From Podaxis mareebaensis (lineage: Eukaryota; Basidiomycota; Agaricomycetes; Agaricales; Agaricaceae): a DNA stretch of 64,000 bases. Made by a program: the position numbers and the translations under genes. The notes under the pieces were generated by a model, which saw only the letters and a program-made list of their open reading frames with translations, was not told the DNA's origin and did no database searches. Each line of letters opens with the position of its first letter. Within the stretch, counting starts at the first letter, position 1. Shown piece after piece: positions 1 through 12,256 of this stretch. Location of the stretch: positions 186,001 to 250,000 of the forward strand of contig JAEUWP010000360.1 in assembly GCA_018524725.1 (NCBI GenBank). The letters run 5' to 3'.

Positions 1-612
1 TGACCGCGTGCGTGCGATTTCCCTCGCTATGGGGTTGACCCCTGTGATGTGGACGCGTATCAGTTCCACTGCCACTTTTGATACCGATGGTGAATACGTT
101 TTTGGGCTTAATACAGTGAACGCTTGACTTACGACCAATTCTTTGTAGACTTCAACATTCACAGCGGATTGACCTCCGTGGGACAGGTCTTGCAAAATTG
201 GCAGAACATTTTGAACAACGTCACTACTAGGAACTCGGGGTTCATTGTGTTGGAACACGACTTGTTCCAGCAAACTGTCCAAGTTGCAACAGGCTACATT
301 TTGCCTGATGCTATGGCTCGTGGCTTGACCATTGAGCCCGTTTCCTCGTGTCTCTCAAGGCCTCTCGCCAATGCTTACATTGAAACCAACGATAATTCGA
401 CCAATCCACCGCCTTCCGGCTCTGGTGCGGCTACTATCATTGGTATTTCTCCTACTACTAACGTGGGCGGGTCTGGTTCAGGTGCCGTTGGTCCCCAGTC
501 CTCTGCAGGCAACTCAGGCGCAGTTGAGACGTTCCGTCTTGGTACCACTGGTGCCTTCGCGGCAGCAACTTCGCTCGTTGGCGTCCTCGCTGGCTTGTTC
601 ACTCTGTTTTAA
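1..612 (+). CDS. Chitin deacetylase (CE4), GPI-anchored, 3' part only
   Basis: The gene runs in from the left edge. The first visible exon (to base 89) reads DRVRAISLAMGLTPVMW, the late beta-strand region of fungal CE4 polysaccharide deacetylases. A 59-base intron (90-148, GT...TAG, branch site CTTGAC) joins it to the last exon. That exon carries the family's SGFIVLEHDLFQQTV block (the HD after the Glu is the conserved C-terminal histidine motif) and a conserved SCL...NAYIETN end. After this comes a Ser/Gly/Pro-rich stretch and a terminal hydrophobic segment (about 20 residues, ending GLFTLF), the usual layout of a GPI-anchor signal. The enzyme removes acetyl groups from cell-wall chitin to make chitosan, acting at the plasma membrane or wall. 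The metal-binding and catalytic Asp/His residues lie outside the window and cannot be checked. Confidence 0.9.
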
Positions 613-2210
613 ACCACACGTATGACCTACTTCCCGTTTCGTCCACTTTTCATGACCCACCTTTACTTTCCGCTCGCTTCTACCTCGTTCTTTGATTGTA
701 TTCGGTTTGGACGCTAAAAATCTACTGATGAGCAGTATAATTGGTGTTCTTGTTGCCATCGGTTCGGAATGGTAATATGAGCACGATGGATCCGTCGGCC
801 CTCTACATACCAGTATCAGCGTCTAGCTACTCGACTATTGTTCCAAAACCAACCCTCAGACTCCCATCGATCATCGAATAATACCCTACGGACAATTGAC
901 TCGGTGTATATATTGCTGTCTAGAAGCATGACTTGCCACACTTCCCGTTTCTTTCCTGACACTAGTCTGTACCGGGATGTTTCTGTTCATTTTCTGTTGT
1001 AATTCCCTCATTCGCGTTGGTGTTGTTGGCCGGGTGGACCATTTTATGTACTGACGCTTTCCTCTACTGTTGACACTTCACATGGAATCTGCACTTTGTC
1101 CCAAAAGGAGTTTATTTTTCGTAACATAACTCTGTTCTATTTTTATGGACATCCGGAATATTAGAACATGCACTTCATGTCGCTGGCTTACTGATATTTT
1201 AAGCAACACCGTGAAGTCCAATTTTTGAAGCCCAGCATTCCCAGGGCTAGGGCCGGTTCGAGAATTGGATAAGCTTATACACGCTACTATCTTGGAAATT
1301 GCATATGTATATTGGATCGTGGACGGGACTTATTCTATGACAGTAAAATATGCTAATCATGAAGCCGGTAATGGACACAATGAAAACTGATGAAGAAAAA
1401 CGTGATTGTACAAGTGCGAGTCAAGGGGGTAGAGGGTGGGGGGTGGATGGGTAAAAATGTGAAGACAACAAAAGAAATTGGTCAAAAGGAAGAAAAATAG
1501 AAAACCTGGGGCGAAGTCCAATAATCACCAGAACTGAAACGTAGACATCAGCCAAGAAACCACGTGTAGTTATAATGAGCGCCTAAACGGGGAAGAGGGG
1601 GAGGATTAGTTTACTAGCCAGACCAGATGTGGGCATGAACAGGACGAGCAAGCCAGAGAGACAGATCTACAAATAACATGAAAGGACAAAGTGTGCGGTG
1701 TGGTGGAGACGGAACAGTTGACGAGGACTGTATGTGCATATGATAAGAGAGAAAGGAAAAAAAGAGAACGGTTTATAAAAAAGGGACATGGCAGAGAACA
1801 TAATGGGAGGAATTCAAACAACAATAGAGAAGAAAAACAAATACAAAAAAAAGTAAGAGAATCATTCAAAGAAAGGAAATAAACCCAAAGCCCCATAATG
1901 GCACATAGTAATAATAAGGTAGAGGATGGAGAATACGGAGAATACGAGACATGGCGGAGAAAACCCAGATTGAAGAAGGCCAGCTAGAGACAGAAAGTCT
2001 AAGGCAAAACGTCTAAAAAGTGACAGCGCAGAACAGAGGGGAGGCACCTGGCAAAGGGAACCGATGCCAGCCCCAAACACAAAAGAGCACAAGTGTAGAA
2101 ATGCGAGGATGCGGACAAGAGATAAGAAAAGGCACAACTTATTGCCAAGCCAAGGATGTTGTGGAGATAAGGGAGTTGCCAGAGCGTCAATCTGCATCTT
2201 CGCCCGACAA
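613..2210. other. Intergenic, convergent 3' flanks, purine-rich plus strand
   Basis: This 1.6 kb lies between the convergent ends of the chitin deacetylase gene and the SRPK gene. I see no supported coding region; open frames here are short and unlike any family. From about 1370 to 2060 the plus strand is strongly purine-rich (GGGGTAGAGGGTGGGGGG near 1425, long GAAA runs at 1740-1880), so the SRPK transcript 3' side would be pyrimidine-rich. Confidence 0.6.
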
Positions 2211-5200
2211 TCACCACTCTGTCACAATACCATCTGCCTCAGTGGGTATGAGCCAAGGATGATCAACGACATCCCTGGCGCGTTTCCGTTGCCTCATGTC
2301 GACAGCCAACATGGGTTCCAAAAACGAACATAGGTCGACAGACTCGGCCTCGGTATATGAGTATTTCTCCATCATGACTCGTTTGAGTGGCCACGGCTTT
2401 AGTGTGCGGATATAACGTAGTGCACCTAAGAAGGAAGAAGTAATCGTTAGTCGCAATCCATCACGACATGACATTGAGGTATTGGTATCCGTACCTGTAT
2501 GGTCAAATAGCTCTCTACTATATTTACCACCCATCTTAACCTCCATAGGGAAATCACCTAAGAGTTCGATGATTTGCGCCATATGGTCATCATCCTTCGT
2601 AAAGAGCTCGCCTTGACCTTGTGGATCAAATAGATACTCTGCCGTGAGAAGCTCGAAAACCTGCATATAAGGCAGTGAGCGATTGAACCAAGCCACAAAC
2701 AAGAAAGCACATACCACACATGCGACACTCCAAATATCTGCTCGCGCATCCCAATCACGACGGCCCAGTATAGCTTCGGGGGCGCGGTACTGACGAGTCT
2801 GAATATCCTCAGTGAAGTGCTTGGTCGAGGGGGTTGCATTGCCCAGGTCAGCAATCTTAACGGATATAGGAGGAACAATACGCTCCGGCGGTAGACCGCC
2901 GGGAGAAACACATTCAAGGTCGTTAACATATGGAGGAGAAAAGTATGAAGTAGTAGGTGATGTAATGGGTGTAGGAGGTGGGGCGGCAGGAGTAGAGGTA
3001 GCGCTGGTGGAAGTATTATTGGAATTAAATGCGGGTTGGGGATGAAGAACACGAGTCGTGGTTCGTGACTTCGTTGTCCGTTTGGGTTGATGCCAGGAAA
3101 AATCGCATTTATTTGACGAAGGGGGGTGGCGTGTATGCATGTGGGCAGAAAGCTGTGAGACCTGTTTAGGCGGGGAAGCACGAGGTAAGGCACGCTTGGA
3201 TCCCGAGGAAGGCCGCGCGGGCGCAGTCTGAGTTAGTAGGGAGGGATGGTCGGATCTAGCCTTCTTCGAGTCTAGTGGGAGTGGGGTTCCCGTAGGCGAG
3301 GGACGAGCAGGAGTTGCCGTGACAGACGAACTCTCCGAGGTGGCTGAATCAGTGGTCTTGGCCGGAGTTAGCATCACGTCTGGCAGAGGGAAGAAATCAC
3401 CATGCTGAGTGGTGGCACTCTCTTGCCCATCAGCACTGGCGACGGCCGACACAACTACTGCAGGTGCAGGAGGGGCGGTACCTGGGTCTTTCCAAAAACT
3501 TGATGTTGATATGCCAGACGATGAGCGCATCTGAGTCTGACCAAGTCTCGCTGTCAGCTGTTGTTTGTCCGCCGATGAACTCGATCTGTGTGATGACAGG
3601 GAAGAAGACAGCTTCTCCTTCCAGGACGATGGTAGACCGAAGTTCACCTTCCAAGGTGACATCGCATTCTGCAGCTCACTCTCCAGTGTCTCCCGCTCCT
3701 TACCCTTGGTCCCTTTAACAGAAACGCCTACGCGCTCTGTTACTAGGTTTAGGTCCTTATCGTGCGGGCTAACACCGGCAAGCCGGGTATTAACCTCAGT
3801 CGCGACCTTGGCCAGGCCGATGAAGCCAGCGACAACATTGCCAATCGAGTTGGACAACGAGGTGGGCGGGGTGCTCGTCATGCTACTCGATCCAACGGTG
3901 GTAGAGGCCATGGTTGACGATATTGACGAGGACGACGAAGACGTGGAGGGGGAAGTAGCATCAGATAGTGTCGGGGCGGAAGCGGGCGCCTGGGGTGGGT
4001 CAGGGCGGATAGGAGACGATTTGTCAACCTTGCGAACAAGATCATCCGCACACGTGCTATATGAGGAAAGCCCACTCGACACCTTGGGAACACTGGAGCT
4101 AAGGCCAGCCACAGAACCATTGGGAATGCTGTGGAAATGGGAACTTGATGTTGATCCAGTCAACCTCGAAATGTGCATCTGAGCAAAATAGCTTCCTGGT
4201 ACGCTATTCCCGCCACTCCCACTCTCATTCGGCCGACCGCCTATACTCGCCCCCATCTGGCCCGCACTCCGTCCCCAACTTCGCCCCGGGCTCGAAAGCG
4301 GTTGCGAGTCGAAGATCTGTACCTGTCTCCGAGCACGTTGTGGGTTATATGGTATCGACACACCGGCCCGAGACTTGGTGGGTTGGGGAACTCCTACACG
4401 GCGAGACGTCGGGGATGACGATTGAGCAAGTTCATTCTGGATATGTGCCTCAACGTCCGGGATCGATATTACTATATGGGGAAGAGGAGAAGAAGTGGGT
4501 AAGTCAGCGATAAGGAATGGGCAAATATAGCAAAGGGGGCCAGTGTCACGTCAACACAAACGAACAACGCCACGGAGTGGTGGGGACCAATACACAAGGA
4601 GGCAAAAACACTCACGGATGTTCTCTGGCTTTATGTCCGTATGCACAAGGTCACATTCGTCGTGGAGATATTGGAGCCCGAGTAGAACCTGCTTTGTTAT
4701 CACCTTGACCAGGGCCCTAGGGACACCCTTCTTCTTGTTTCTTTCGATCAATGCCAACAGGTTCTCTCCGAGTGGTTCGAAAACAATGCAAACATGGGAG
4801 GACTCGGGGCCTTGGTGAGAAAAGGAGTCGAAAAAGGAGACAATATGCTGTCGGCCGGGGTGGTCGGGGGAAAAGGAGGATACATGGGTCAAAAGCTTGA
4901 TTTCGTCTCTCGCAGTCTCAGCATAACGGCCGGCAGATTTAACAACTTTAAGAGCAGAATGACAATAATTCCTTGACGAAAATCTCTGAGTCTTTAGAAG
5001 GTTAAGTATTTTGGAGGACTTACTGGGTATCCTTCACCAGCCAGACAGTTGAGAAATGGCCCCAGCTTAAGACAAGGCAACGCGTCAAAATCCGGTATGC
5101 AAGAGTAGGACAAAGAAACCGCACCCCAGCTTCCTGACAACACGATAGCGACCATGCTTGAATGTATCACCAATCTTTACAGGAAGGTAACCGCCGACAT

Positions 5201-5315
5201 TGTAATCTGCTGGGCTTTCCTCGTCCTTGCATGAGGGTTCGTCAACAGGTAGGATCTTTGGACCCGAAGGAGTGACGACGTATTGATACTTGAGGCAGGG
5301 TTGCTTGTGCGCCAT
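2211..5315 (-). CDS. SR-protein-specific kinase (SRPK/Sky1 family)
   Basis: This is a Ser/Thr kinase of the SRPK family, which phosphorylates Arg-Ser-rich splicing and mRNA-export factors. Spliced exons give, in order: an N-terminus with the family block GDTFKHGRYRVVRKLGWGHF (glycine loop, joined over an intron at about 5127), STVWLVKD, the lysine motif ALKVVKSAGRYAETARDEIK, the catalytic loop VHTDIKPENI, then a Ser/Pro/Thr-rich spacer of roughly 530 residues (about 4472 to 2870). The second kinase half follows, starting VKIADLGNAT (DLG at the DFG position), then TRQYRAPEA, the SVACVVFELLTAEYLFDP block and the C-terminal domain ending at TGA 2211-2213. The start at 5315 gives the typical KQPCLKYQY opening. 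Introns interrupt the ACVVFEL and DHTGALRY segments. A split kinase with a spacer before DLG is diagnostic of SRPKs; the spacer here is about twice the usual 250-300 residues. It is low complexity and its sequence is unlikely to be conserved. Confidence 0.93.
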
Positions 5316-7668
5316 CTATAGGATGGCTTAGGGCGGGGGAGGGTAGAGGGAGGAGGGGGTGGAGAATGTGAGGAAGAGGGGAGGAGAAGAGAAGCTGCCA
5401 CCAGTATCGCCCAACGCTCCCGACGTGACCCCGGTCACAGACTAGTCACATTCGTCACACTCGTCACTCCGGAGCAAGTCGCCAATCGGTACACAGCCGT
5501 GGCTAATCAACAGCCGCCTCTTATCTCTCTCCCATCCGCTCTTGCGCCGTGAGCATCTTGACATCCCTCTTGCCCCCTCCTAGGCGCGAATTCACCCCAC
5601 CCACCCACCACCAACGTCTCCAGCTTTCCTCTTGTCCATCTTCACCTCGTCCGCACTGGCACAAGTGTAACCGGGCGATCCCACCACGAGGCTGGATCCT
5701 AATACAATTTTCTTCAGAGCTCTAACAGCATGACAGTCCAGGTCCAGGGCGCTATGAACCTTTCCTCTTTCCCCCTCCTCAGCTCTTCGGGTGCAGACAC
5801 CCGCTTGACGCACCATCACCCTTAGGCTTAGCCTGTCTCAAGAGGCACCTTGGCCAGCTGCGAGTCAATGTTTCAGCTACAGTTGCGTTACATGCCTTCC
5901 GCCCGCGTCCCTGACTCCTCCGCACTCCAGCCTCCCGTACCTCCCCCTAGCTCGGACGGCTCCCCGGACCTTGTACATCTAAATAAATGGCCCCGCGAAA
6001 CTGATTTTAGGACGAATGGAGCGGGTCTGACTCATGAGAGATGTCTATATTCTACTATTCAGAATTGGGCACCGTTCCGACAGCATTGCAATGAATCATA
6101 TACCTGTATGGGCCTTCTTAGCTTTCGCCATGAAACTGCATGGGACTGAGAGCGAGGCTAATAATGAAAACCACCATTTGCCCTACCATACTTCGTGTAA
6201 ACATAGCCCTGCCCCCGTACTCACGCTGCGACCAAAGATAGAATGAAGTCAAATAGGTCTATTCCTAGAATACTGCTACTGTTACTTGCTCGTGCTCGTG
6301 CTCGTGTCTCCGTTTGTCAGGGTGATGATCAGCGCAGTGAAGCTGTGCTCAACTTTGCCGCCTTCCCAGCGGCATCCGACCCAGACAAACGTGGACCACC
6401 GATCGATGTCAGGGAGGTCGCTGCCTCCAGTGATCGTGACGCAAAAAAAGAAATGGAGACAGCAAAATATGTTCGGTTCCAGAAATCAGAAGTACATCTG
6501 CAGCAACCACCCGCAAACTAAATCGACCATCCCCTGCGAGGACCACATAAAAAATATATCAAACGTCACCGGTTCATTTTCGACCGAGTTTGATAATGGA
6601 GTACTGGCGGCAGCAGAACAAGTACACTTCTTAAATCGAAATGAGAAAAGCCGGTGTGCTTTCAGCCGTTATCAAGCTGACACTAGGCATATCGATTTAA
6701 CATATTCCCATACGTTAGACTATAGCGATGACGCTGGCGCTCCATGCCGTGATCCGCACCCCAGATAACGACCGTGCTTCTCTCAGCTTGATTCGCTCCT
6801 AACCAATGTAAACTATGCCAGAAGCGATTGAAGACAGTTCTGGCACCACAAAGCCTTGGATAGTAGGCTCGTTTAAGGTATGGAGCCCTGTTTATTTTCA
6901 GACTTTACGGCTTAATTGAAGTCGTGTTATTCATAGATCATGGATCGGTTAAGTCTGGAAAAATCGGGATTTCGATGGTGGCCGTTTATGCTTCTCGTGA
7001 GGGGTCATTAAGATAAGAATAATCCAGGGTGAAACTATGGATGAATTTGGGTCCTCGGTGGAGAAAGGCGAAAAGTACGGCCTGCGGGCCAGTGGGAAAC
7101 GATGGAATAAAAACGGGGTATGTTAAATTGGCAGATTGGTCCATGGGCGTCTCGCCTCGTGCGTTAATCCGAACCTTCCAAGCGGTGTAGGACTGGGTGC
7201 TTGATGTCAAGTGGTGTGTGTGATTCAAACTTTTCATGAGGGGATTATAAAGTTACTTACATAGAAAAGGTGGGGTCGGGCGGGTCATATAAAGGCACCC
7301 AAGAGGGTTAAGCGGCTTGTGAGAGGGGCGTTGGGACAATTGTGATACCTCAGGGAGAATGAATACGCATGAGGTAGTTACGCCAAGAAAACTTCCAATA
7401 AAGGTTAACTGGGGCAACATGACACTGAGCGTTGCAATATTAAATCATCCCCTTGCAATCATCTCACAACCTCGCAACACTCCAGTTCACAGCCATATTC
7501 AACGCTTATTTTATACTCAACTACTTGCACCACACTCGGTTCCTTTGCAAATACGCTCATCTTCTCCGCGCCCGGCCCTTCTGCTTCGCAGGGTCCACTT
7601 CTTTCATAATCTTTTCCTGCTTTTGTCATCCAGCCTTCGTGCATTATTTCAATTCGGACCCCTACATC
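5316..7668. other. Gene-poor region between divergent kinase genes
   Basis: This is 2.35 kb between the divergently transcribed SRPK and STE20-like kinase genes. It must contain both promoters and 5' leaders: pyrimidine-rich sequence at 5520-5600 and at 7490-7660 fits promoter or leader DNA. The longest open frames (for example a 160-codon frame at 6286-6768, plus strand, and an 83-codon frame at 6986-7237, minus strand) have no recognisable motif and I do not call them genes. Confidence 0.5.
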
Positions 7669-9969
7669 ATGGCCTCACCTCCAGAAACCCCTCCCGAGCC
7701 TCTACGGGACACAACTCTTCGTGGCCTGACTTCTGCCAGCGGCAGCATGATCATGGCGACCAAAAAGTTCATTGGAGCCGTCGAAGACGAATGGACACTG
7801 TTCAGGTGAGCAATTCAACCAACTCCAAGGTCACCCTCTCGAATGTGTACCTAGCGACCGTGCATCCGACTACACCATAGGTGAACCCATTGGCTATGGC
7901 GCTTCTTCCATTGTCTATGCCGCCACATACCACCCACCAGCCACAGACCCTAATAATCCGCCAGCGCCCATACCATGCGCCCTTAAAGTCCTGGACCTTG
8001 ATTCTCTTCCTCGGCGGTCTTTACAACTTCTACAGAGGGAGACAACATTGATGTCGCTTTCAAAACACCCCAACGTGCTTCGAGTACGGGGTTCCTGGGT
8101 GGACGGGCACAAGCTCTACATCGCTTTGCGCTTGATGAACAAGGGTAGCGCCGCGGACGTGATGCGATACGGATGGCCGGGAGGAATGGAGGAAGACGTA
8201 GTCCGGTGTATCCTACGCCAGGCGCTCAAAGGCCTCAAGTAAGCGTGCTTCCTTGATGATCGCTTTGTGCTTCAATTGCTTCTCTAACACTCACTTTATT
8301 AGCTATCTTCATATCAATGGGTTCATACATCGCGACATCAAGGCCGCTAATTTGCTCATTGACGATGACGGCACTGTACTCTTAGGAGATCTGGGTGTTG
8401 CTGCGGACCTTAGCGAAGACTCATCTCATCATATGTTCGCCAACTCGCATTCGGGAAGAACGTACTCCGTAACTGCTACGGCAGCTCTCAACCAGATGCA
8501 GCCGAGGCGCTCGGTTGCTTTTGATGGCAATTGTAAGTCGAGGCCGAAGATCGGAAAGCGCAAGTCGTTTGTCGGCACGGTACGTCTCTCTTTGTCACGT
8601 ATAAGTAAAGGTCTGACGTGTGTGTAGCCATGTTGGATGGCCCCTGAGCTTATTGAAGGCAAGCAATATGATTGCGCGGCTGATATCTGGAGCTTTGGCA
8701 TTACTGCTCTTGAGCTATGCCAAGGACGACCGCCAAGATCAAGGGAGCCACCCAAAGACGTCCTGTTACGAATGTAAGGCGGACATTCGTGCTGCGTGTG
8801 AAGGGTTTCCGATTGATCTGTACCTAGCATTCATGATGCTCCCCCTACGCTGGACAGAGAAGGTGGAGCCTACAAGTATTCGCGTGCTTTTAAGGAGATG
8901 GTCGACAGCTGTCTTGTGAAGGATCCCTCGAAACGGTGTGTACCTCATGGAGTCTCAGGCGTCCGAGTTCGACTAATCTCTTTCAAAGTCCTACTGCGGC
9001 GCAACTACTTCAAACACCGTTTTTTAAGGGTGCAAAGAAGAAGAGTTACTTGATCAATACGATTTTGAGTGAGTCCTCCCAACAATATCAAACCAATCTA
9101 TTCTGGTTGACTGGTTTAAAGAGGATCTACCACCTTTGACCCAACGCCAGGAGCGCCGTACTGCACGCCATCCACCCACAGTTGCCACCATTGATTCATG
9201 GGACTTCGCCACGACCGTGCATTCTCCGGCAAGCACTATTCATTACCGACGCAGAGGGTTGGAAGACCCCATACCCCATCCGACAGAGGACAAGTCCGAA
9301 GACGTCTTTCATTTCGAGGAAGATAATAAGGATCTGCGTAGAGAAGGCGGACGTCCTTCTTCTACGGCCTCCTCGTCTTCCGAAGGCAACGTCTCAACAG
9401 ACACAGCGGAACGAGGTCTATCAACGCCACTAACCAACCCCTCTTCGTTTGTGGAAACGCCACCAAGTCCGACACTACTAAAGACAGATCCTGTCACTCA
9501 ACCCTCTTCTGTCCCCCGAAGCGAGGAATCCGTGAAAAAGAGCTTCTGGTCACGCGTTGCTTCAAATGTCAGGAGGAGAACTTCTAGTTTTAAGGGGACA
9601 ATTTCACCTTTGATACCCAATCTCGAATATGCCAACGATCTTGGACGGACGTCATCAAACTCGGGCCCGAAGCAGGCAGCTCCGGAACCTAAAGAGGTCC
9701 TTGATGGAAGTCCTGGAAAGGGCTTAATGAAACAGACTCGGCCGTTGAAACATTCGGCAACGAGACCTAAAACTGCCGATGGAACCTTGAAGCGCCCCGC
9801 AACGTCACAAGGCATCGCCAGCGCTACCAACGGGGGCTCATGGGGAGAGCGGGAGCGTAGAAATGGTCTGGAAGGAAATCATACCGTCAAGGTTAAACGG
9901 CCAGGATCCAGGGGGAGTCTACTCGGTGGGATGATCGGTGAGGCAAGGAGCAAGTTGTCCACGTCATAA
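7669..9969 (+). CDS. STE20-family Ser/Thr kinase (FRAY/SPS1-OSR1-like)
   Basis: Seven exons assemble into one kinase: 7669-7805, 7855-8238, 8303-8579, 8628-8773, 8828-8935, 8989-9068 and 9122-9969. The product has glycine loop [12 protein letters not shown], lysine motif PCALKVLDL, catalytic loop [16 protein letters not shown] in place of DFG ([11 protein letters not shown]), the STE20 signature [24 protein letters not shown], and [13 protein letters not shown] followed by [14 protein letters not shown], which is typical of the FRAY/OSR1 group. An insert of about 55 residues rich in Ser, Thr and Arg separates DLG from FVGT inside the activation segment. The last exon adds about 280 Ser/Thr/Pro/Arg-rich residues without a recognised domain. 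I saw no clear OSR1 C-terminal domain. The family acts in stress, polarity or morphogenesis signalling. The specific substrate is unknown. Family assignment is firm; orthology is not. Confidence 0.9.
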
Positions 9970-10564
9970 CACGGTACCATCTCTGCAAGCTTTTTTTCCG
10001 ATAATCGAGGAGACAGTCTATGGAAAATGGTGATAACCCGGTTTGCGGACATCCCCATGCTTTATAGTACTTTTTTGCTTGTATTTTTTGACTAATTTGT
10101 ACATTATTGTACTTGTACTCTAGTTGTTCGTGATTGCTAGCCCTTCTCGGACTCTTTGCACCTGCGCGTCGCCTTAATCGTTAAGACGTGGTGGTGAACT
10201 CTGCATACTTGTACAGCTCCATCAATCTGTCTCATCGCGACATAAGTACAAACAGTCTTTTTATATTATACCACTAACCATAACAAAACACAGGCTCCTA
10301 GACCAGCCCCTCGGGTCGTGAAGCGGGCGAAATCTGAGTACTAGTAGCGAGTAAAAGATTAATTTGCAGGCGCTGATGGATTTATTTGGAGTTATTTATT
10401 TACATCAGTCAAATAGTTACAAACTCGGATTCATAGAGATGTCTCCCGATTCATGACACGAGGGGCTGGTTTAGGTACCTGAATAAAACAATGGCAAGGC
10501 TTTAAAACGAAGTACTTCCAGTGGAATAACCCTCGCAACATTTATGACCTCAGTAGAGATATAG
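9970..10564. other. Intergenic, 3' flank of kinase gene
   Basis: This AT-rich stretch holds poly-T and TTTTTTGACTAATTTG-like sequence near 10060-10100 that could be the 3' untranslated region of the kinase gene. I see no coding region. Confidence 0.5.
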
Positions 10565-10637
10565 TCCCTCTTAGCTCAGTTGGTAGAGCGCGTCACTAGT
10601 AATGACGAGGTCAGTCGTTCGAGTCGGCTAGAGGGAA
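10565..10637 (+). tRNA. tRNA-Thr, anticodon AGU, no intron
   Basis: The 73 bases fold into a full cloverleaf. The acceptor stem is TCCCTCT with AGAGGGA, all Watson-Crick. The D arm is GCTC...GAGC. The anticodon arm is CGTCA / CTAGTAA / TGACG with anticodon AGT (read as IGU). The T arm AGTCG TTCGAGT CGGCT has one G-T pair. A TTTT run at 10643-10646 fits a Pol III terminator. It lies about 105 bp upstream of the CSN6 start. B-box GTTCGAGTC-type sequence is present. Confidence 0.95.
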
Positions 10638-10742
10638 AGTCCTTTTACAGTACCTGATTTTTATTTCGGCGATGCTAATGAGGTGCCATCACGCTCGCAC
10701 ATCCATACGTAACTCATTACTTCTCCCTTTTTGACCGCCACC

Positions 10743-12256
10743 ATGAGCGCGATGGATACTGATGATACTTCTGTCGTCCTGCCTGCCTCCACCACGTCTG
10801 GATTGTCATTGTCTTTGTGAGCTCCATCATGTGTGACACCAAACTCTCAACATAATGTCGTCCTTCATTGCAGACATCCTCTCCCTATTCTAAACATTTC
10901 AGAGCACCTTACACGCCGGAAGCTGCAGACAAACACCAAAGATCCATTCGGTATATGCGTGGTCCTTTCTTCTTTATCCCTGCTCATCCAGACCCGCCGT
11001 GAACCAGTGCTTGGTGCCCTGCTTGGAACACAGAATGGTCGCGAAGTGGAAATCGTAAATACTTTCGAACTCGCTGTGGAAGATAACGGGGAATCCGTTG
11101 ATCATGCTTTCCTTATATCCCGACGAGATCAATGTATGTATGCACGCTTCGTGCATCAATGCTCTCGCCCCTGCATAAGACTCGGATGGCTGATGGTTGT
11201 GCTGCGATTGTCGACGCTGTGCGACGCGCTTATTTATAATTTCCAGATAAGCAAGTATTCCCTTCCCTGGAGTTTATTGGCTGGTACACAGTTGCGCTGC
11301 GCCCAACGCCCAAACACATTGCGTTGCACGAACAGGTGTGTCTGCGATCCGCTGTAGTACTTAGGAAGCTGCTAATTGTTGTGCATCTGACCCTCTAGTT
11401 CACCAACTACTGTTCCGCCCCGTTGCTCCTCATCCTACAACCTACACTTGCGTTCGTCTCCAGCGCCGATGTGAACGCTCAGAGCCTGCCGTTTAAGGCT
11501 TTTGAGCCTTCTATCGAGATCAGGGAGAGAACTTCGAGATCGGTGTTCATTGAGGTGCCATACAAGGTGGAGACAGGTGAAGCTGAGCGAATTGCGGTGG
11601 ATTGGACGGCCAAGGGGGGGGGTAGTGGTACTAGTCGTGAGTGTCGTCTTCCCTTTACATTTGGTTCGCATAGGTCCTCACAATTTGTCAGTGGATTCAC
11701 ACCTTCAGACACAAAGGTCAGCTGTCAAGATGCTCCATGAGCGTATCTTGATTCTCGTGAAGTACGTTACGGACGTCATCGCGGGTACGTCCAGACGCCT
11801 TATTGCCTTCCACGATCAGCCGTAATTCAATTGGCATCCAGGTCAAGCACCTAAAGATCACGCAACACTCCGTGCCCTAGCAGCTCTTGTCGCATCCCTG
11901 CCGGCCACAGAGAATAAGGCTTTTCGTCAGGAATTCAACACCGTAAGCCTTTGCAACGTTGCATCCGATCGAACCACCTTTTATATTCATTTATTACTAG
12001 GAATATGAAGATGTGCAACTTACGGCTTTCCTCTCTTCTCTCACTAAGTCCTCCAACATACTCAATGACGTGAGTTCTTCCACCCCAAGTCTTGGGATCT
12101 TTGGAATCCGGATAGAATGCTGATATCCCTTTTCTTTCTTCTCTGTTTCAGCTTGTCGACAAGCATATTGTATTGACGGCTTCTCGTGACGATCGAAACC
12201 CACGAAGACGAAATGTGCCGGGAAGACAAGGTAGTGGTGCGGTCGATTGGCATTAA
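10743..12256 (+). CDS. CSN6: COP9 signalosome subunit 6 (MPN-domain protein)
   Basis: CSN6 is a non-catalytic MPN-domain subunit of the COP9 signalosome, which removes NEDD8 from cullin ligases in nucleus and cytosol. Exons read HPLPILNISEH, VLGALLGTQNGREVEIVNTF, then after introns FPSLEFIGWYTV and PTPKHIALHEQ, and AFEPSIEIRERTSRSVFIEV. The helical C-terminal part has QTQRSAVKMLHERI, then a last exon after the intron starting at about 12070 ending at TAA 12254-12256. The order and spacing match animal and fungal CSN6. The JAMM metal-binding histidines are absent, as expected for CSN6 as opposed to CSN5. The junction near 10950 is uncertain: the frame is open through it, so a short intron there (acceptor at about 10990) may or may not be spliced. 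The splice in front of QTQRSAVK (about 11637-11700) is also not settled. Confidence 0.92.

Noticed and set aside
6286..6768. 160-codon frame on the plus strand upstream of the STE20-like kinase gene
   Set aside because: It has no recognisable motif, irregular composition, and no conserved splice context; long chance frames are common here.
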